DNA from: Porphyra umbilicalis
Taxonomy: Eukaryota > Rhodophyta > Bangiophyceae > Bangiales > Bangiaceae
Assembly (NCBI GenBank): GCA_002049455.2
Contig: KV918813.1
Coordinates: forward strand, 248,001 to 312,000
Length of the DNA stretch: 64,000 nucleotides
Direction: 5' to 3'
The notes below the pieces were generated by a model. It had not been told where the DNA came from and made no database searches. It saw only the letters and a program-made list of their open reading frames with translations. A program made the translations under genes and the position numbers. Below are positions 63,660 through 64,000 of this stretch, piece after piece (position 1 is the first letter of the stretch; every line of letters begins with the position of its first letter).

Positions 63660-64000
63660 TGTCTTAGACACGGGCGCCGGGGTGAACATAGTGCGAACTA
63701 GTGTTCTCCCTTCGAACTGGATGGCTTACGCCGAAGAGTTGACTACGCTTCCGCGCATCCGAGATGCAAACAACAATCGTCTTGTGACGAAGTATGCCAT
63801 ACATCTGTATGTAGACACCGGAGGTGTGCGTCTATTTGACCGATTCCTCGTTGCCGACAACTTGTCAGTCCCGTGCATTCTTGGCACCGAGTTCATTGAA
63901 CAAAACATCGAGGGCATTCTGCCGCGCTTGCGCAAGATCGTCTGGCAAGAGCACGTGCGATGCACGGAAGAGCAACCTCGGCCAACGCCGATCTTAGCTT
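63660..64000 (+). CDS. Retropepsin-like protease region of the Ty3/Gypsy element, partial
   Basis: The region after gag carries the aspartic protease active-site motif (LDTGAGVNIV) and, about 65 residues on, LVADNLSVPCILGTEFIEQ, the flap-to-C-terminal block typical of Ty3/Gypsy proteases. Reverse transcriptase and integrase would lie beyond the window. Confidence 0.75.

Larger units (their letters stand above)
61323..64000 (+). mobile_element. Ty3/Gypsy LTR retrotransposon, 5' part
   Basis: The order is a candidate 5' LTR (somewhere within about 61323-61650), an untranslated leader, gag (61877-63523) and the start of the protease region (from about 63660). It continues past the window end. 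The LTR boundary is a guess: a TG-start candidate at 61323 and a CA end near 61649, followed by TGGTGGAGCAGCAGGGG, which could be a tRNA primer-binding site. The family call rests on the gag zinc knuckle together with a Gypsy-like protease ending in an ILGTEF motif. What is visible looks whole and not visibly decayed, so it is likely young. Age cannot be measured without the 3' LTR. Confidence 0.75.

Noticed and set aside
1-64000. tRNA, rRNA and bacterial-type features (operons, ribosome binding sites)
   Set aside because: No tRNA- or rRNA-like segments were recognised, and the window is eukaryotic with spliceosomal introns.

Overview
This is a nuclear window from a very GC-rich, intron-poor eukaryote. 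The eukaryotic assignment rests on housekeeping genes recognisable by sequence: a DNA polymerase delta subunit 3 (POLD3/Cdc27-like), the splicing factor SYF1/XAB2, the nucleoporin NUP93/NIC96, the Golgi protein GOT1, and spliceosomal introns whose donors are often GTACGT or GTGCGT. A DUF819 membrane protein and a CobW C-terminal-domain protein, both with N-termini resembling plastid transit peptides, hint at an alga. A GC-rich red alga of the Bangiales type is one possibility, but the sequence alone does not settle the lineage.

Layout. 1-6.3 kb: two minus-strand, multi-exon genes I do not recognise. 6.5-8.3 kb: copy 1 of a 1.82-kb DNA transposon. 9.1-13.5 kb: POLD3-like and DUF819 genes, both plus. 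14.3-16.8 kb: a glutathione S-transferase-like gene (minus) and GOT1 (plus, two exons). 17-20 kb: inverted repeats and a pogo-like element flanked by a TA duplication. 20.6-21.4 kb: CobW C-terminal-domain gene. 24.6-25.4 kb: four-helix membrane protein. 25.9-29.3 kb: SYF1/XAB2 (minus). 31.6-34.7 kb: NUP93 (plus). 35.3-38.0 kb: a secreted protein (minus) made of more than 100 His-Gly-containing six-residue repeats. 39.8-50.2 kb: an old tandem duplication carrying two secreted trypsin-like protease genes with the same six-exon structure. The first gene is split in exon 4 by copy 2 of the 1.82-kb transposon. 50.9-64 kb: repeat-rich and less GC-biased, with an AT-rich repeat pair around a coding-like GC-rich core, a Tnp2/CACTA-type transposase, a PIF/Harbinger-type transposase relic, a 0.57-kb tandem repeat, a second copy of a small two-exon gene family (first copy at 30.0 kb), and the 5' part of a Ty3/Gypsy retrotransposon running off the end.

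Two points matter to anyone using this annotation. First, long runs of C or G, and GCC/GGC tracts, lie inside most of the large genes, and the reading frame that carries the conserved protein changes at these runs (POLD3, DUF819, SYF1, NUP93 and the 2.9-6.3 kb gene). CDS spans for these genes are therefore envelopes, not single open frames; either run-length errors or real frame changes could explain this. Second, the clearest undescribed feature is the near-identical 1.82-kb transposon pair (12-bp CACAGC...-type inverted ends, 2-bp target duplications AA and CA). Its empty target site can be read off directly, and it disrupts a protease gene beside the catalytic Asp codon.
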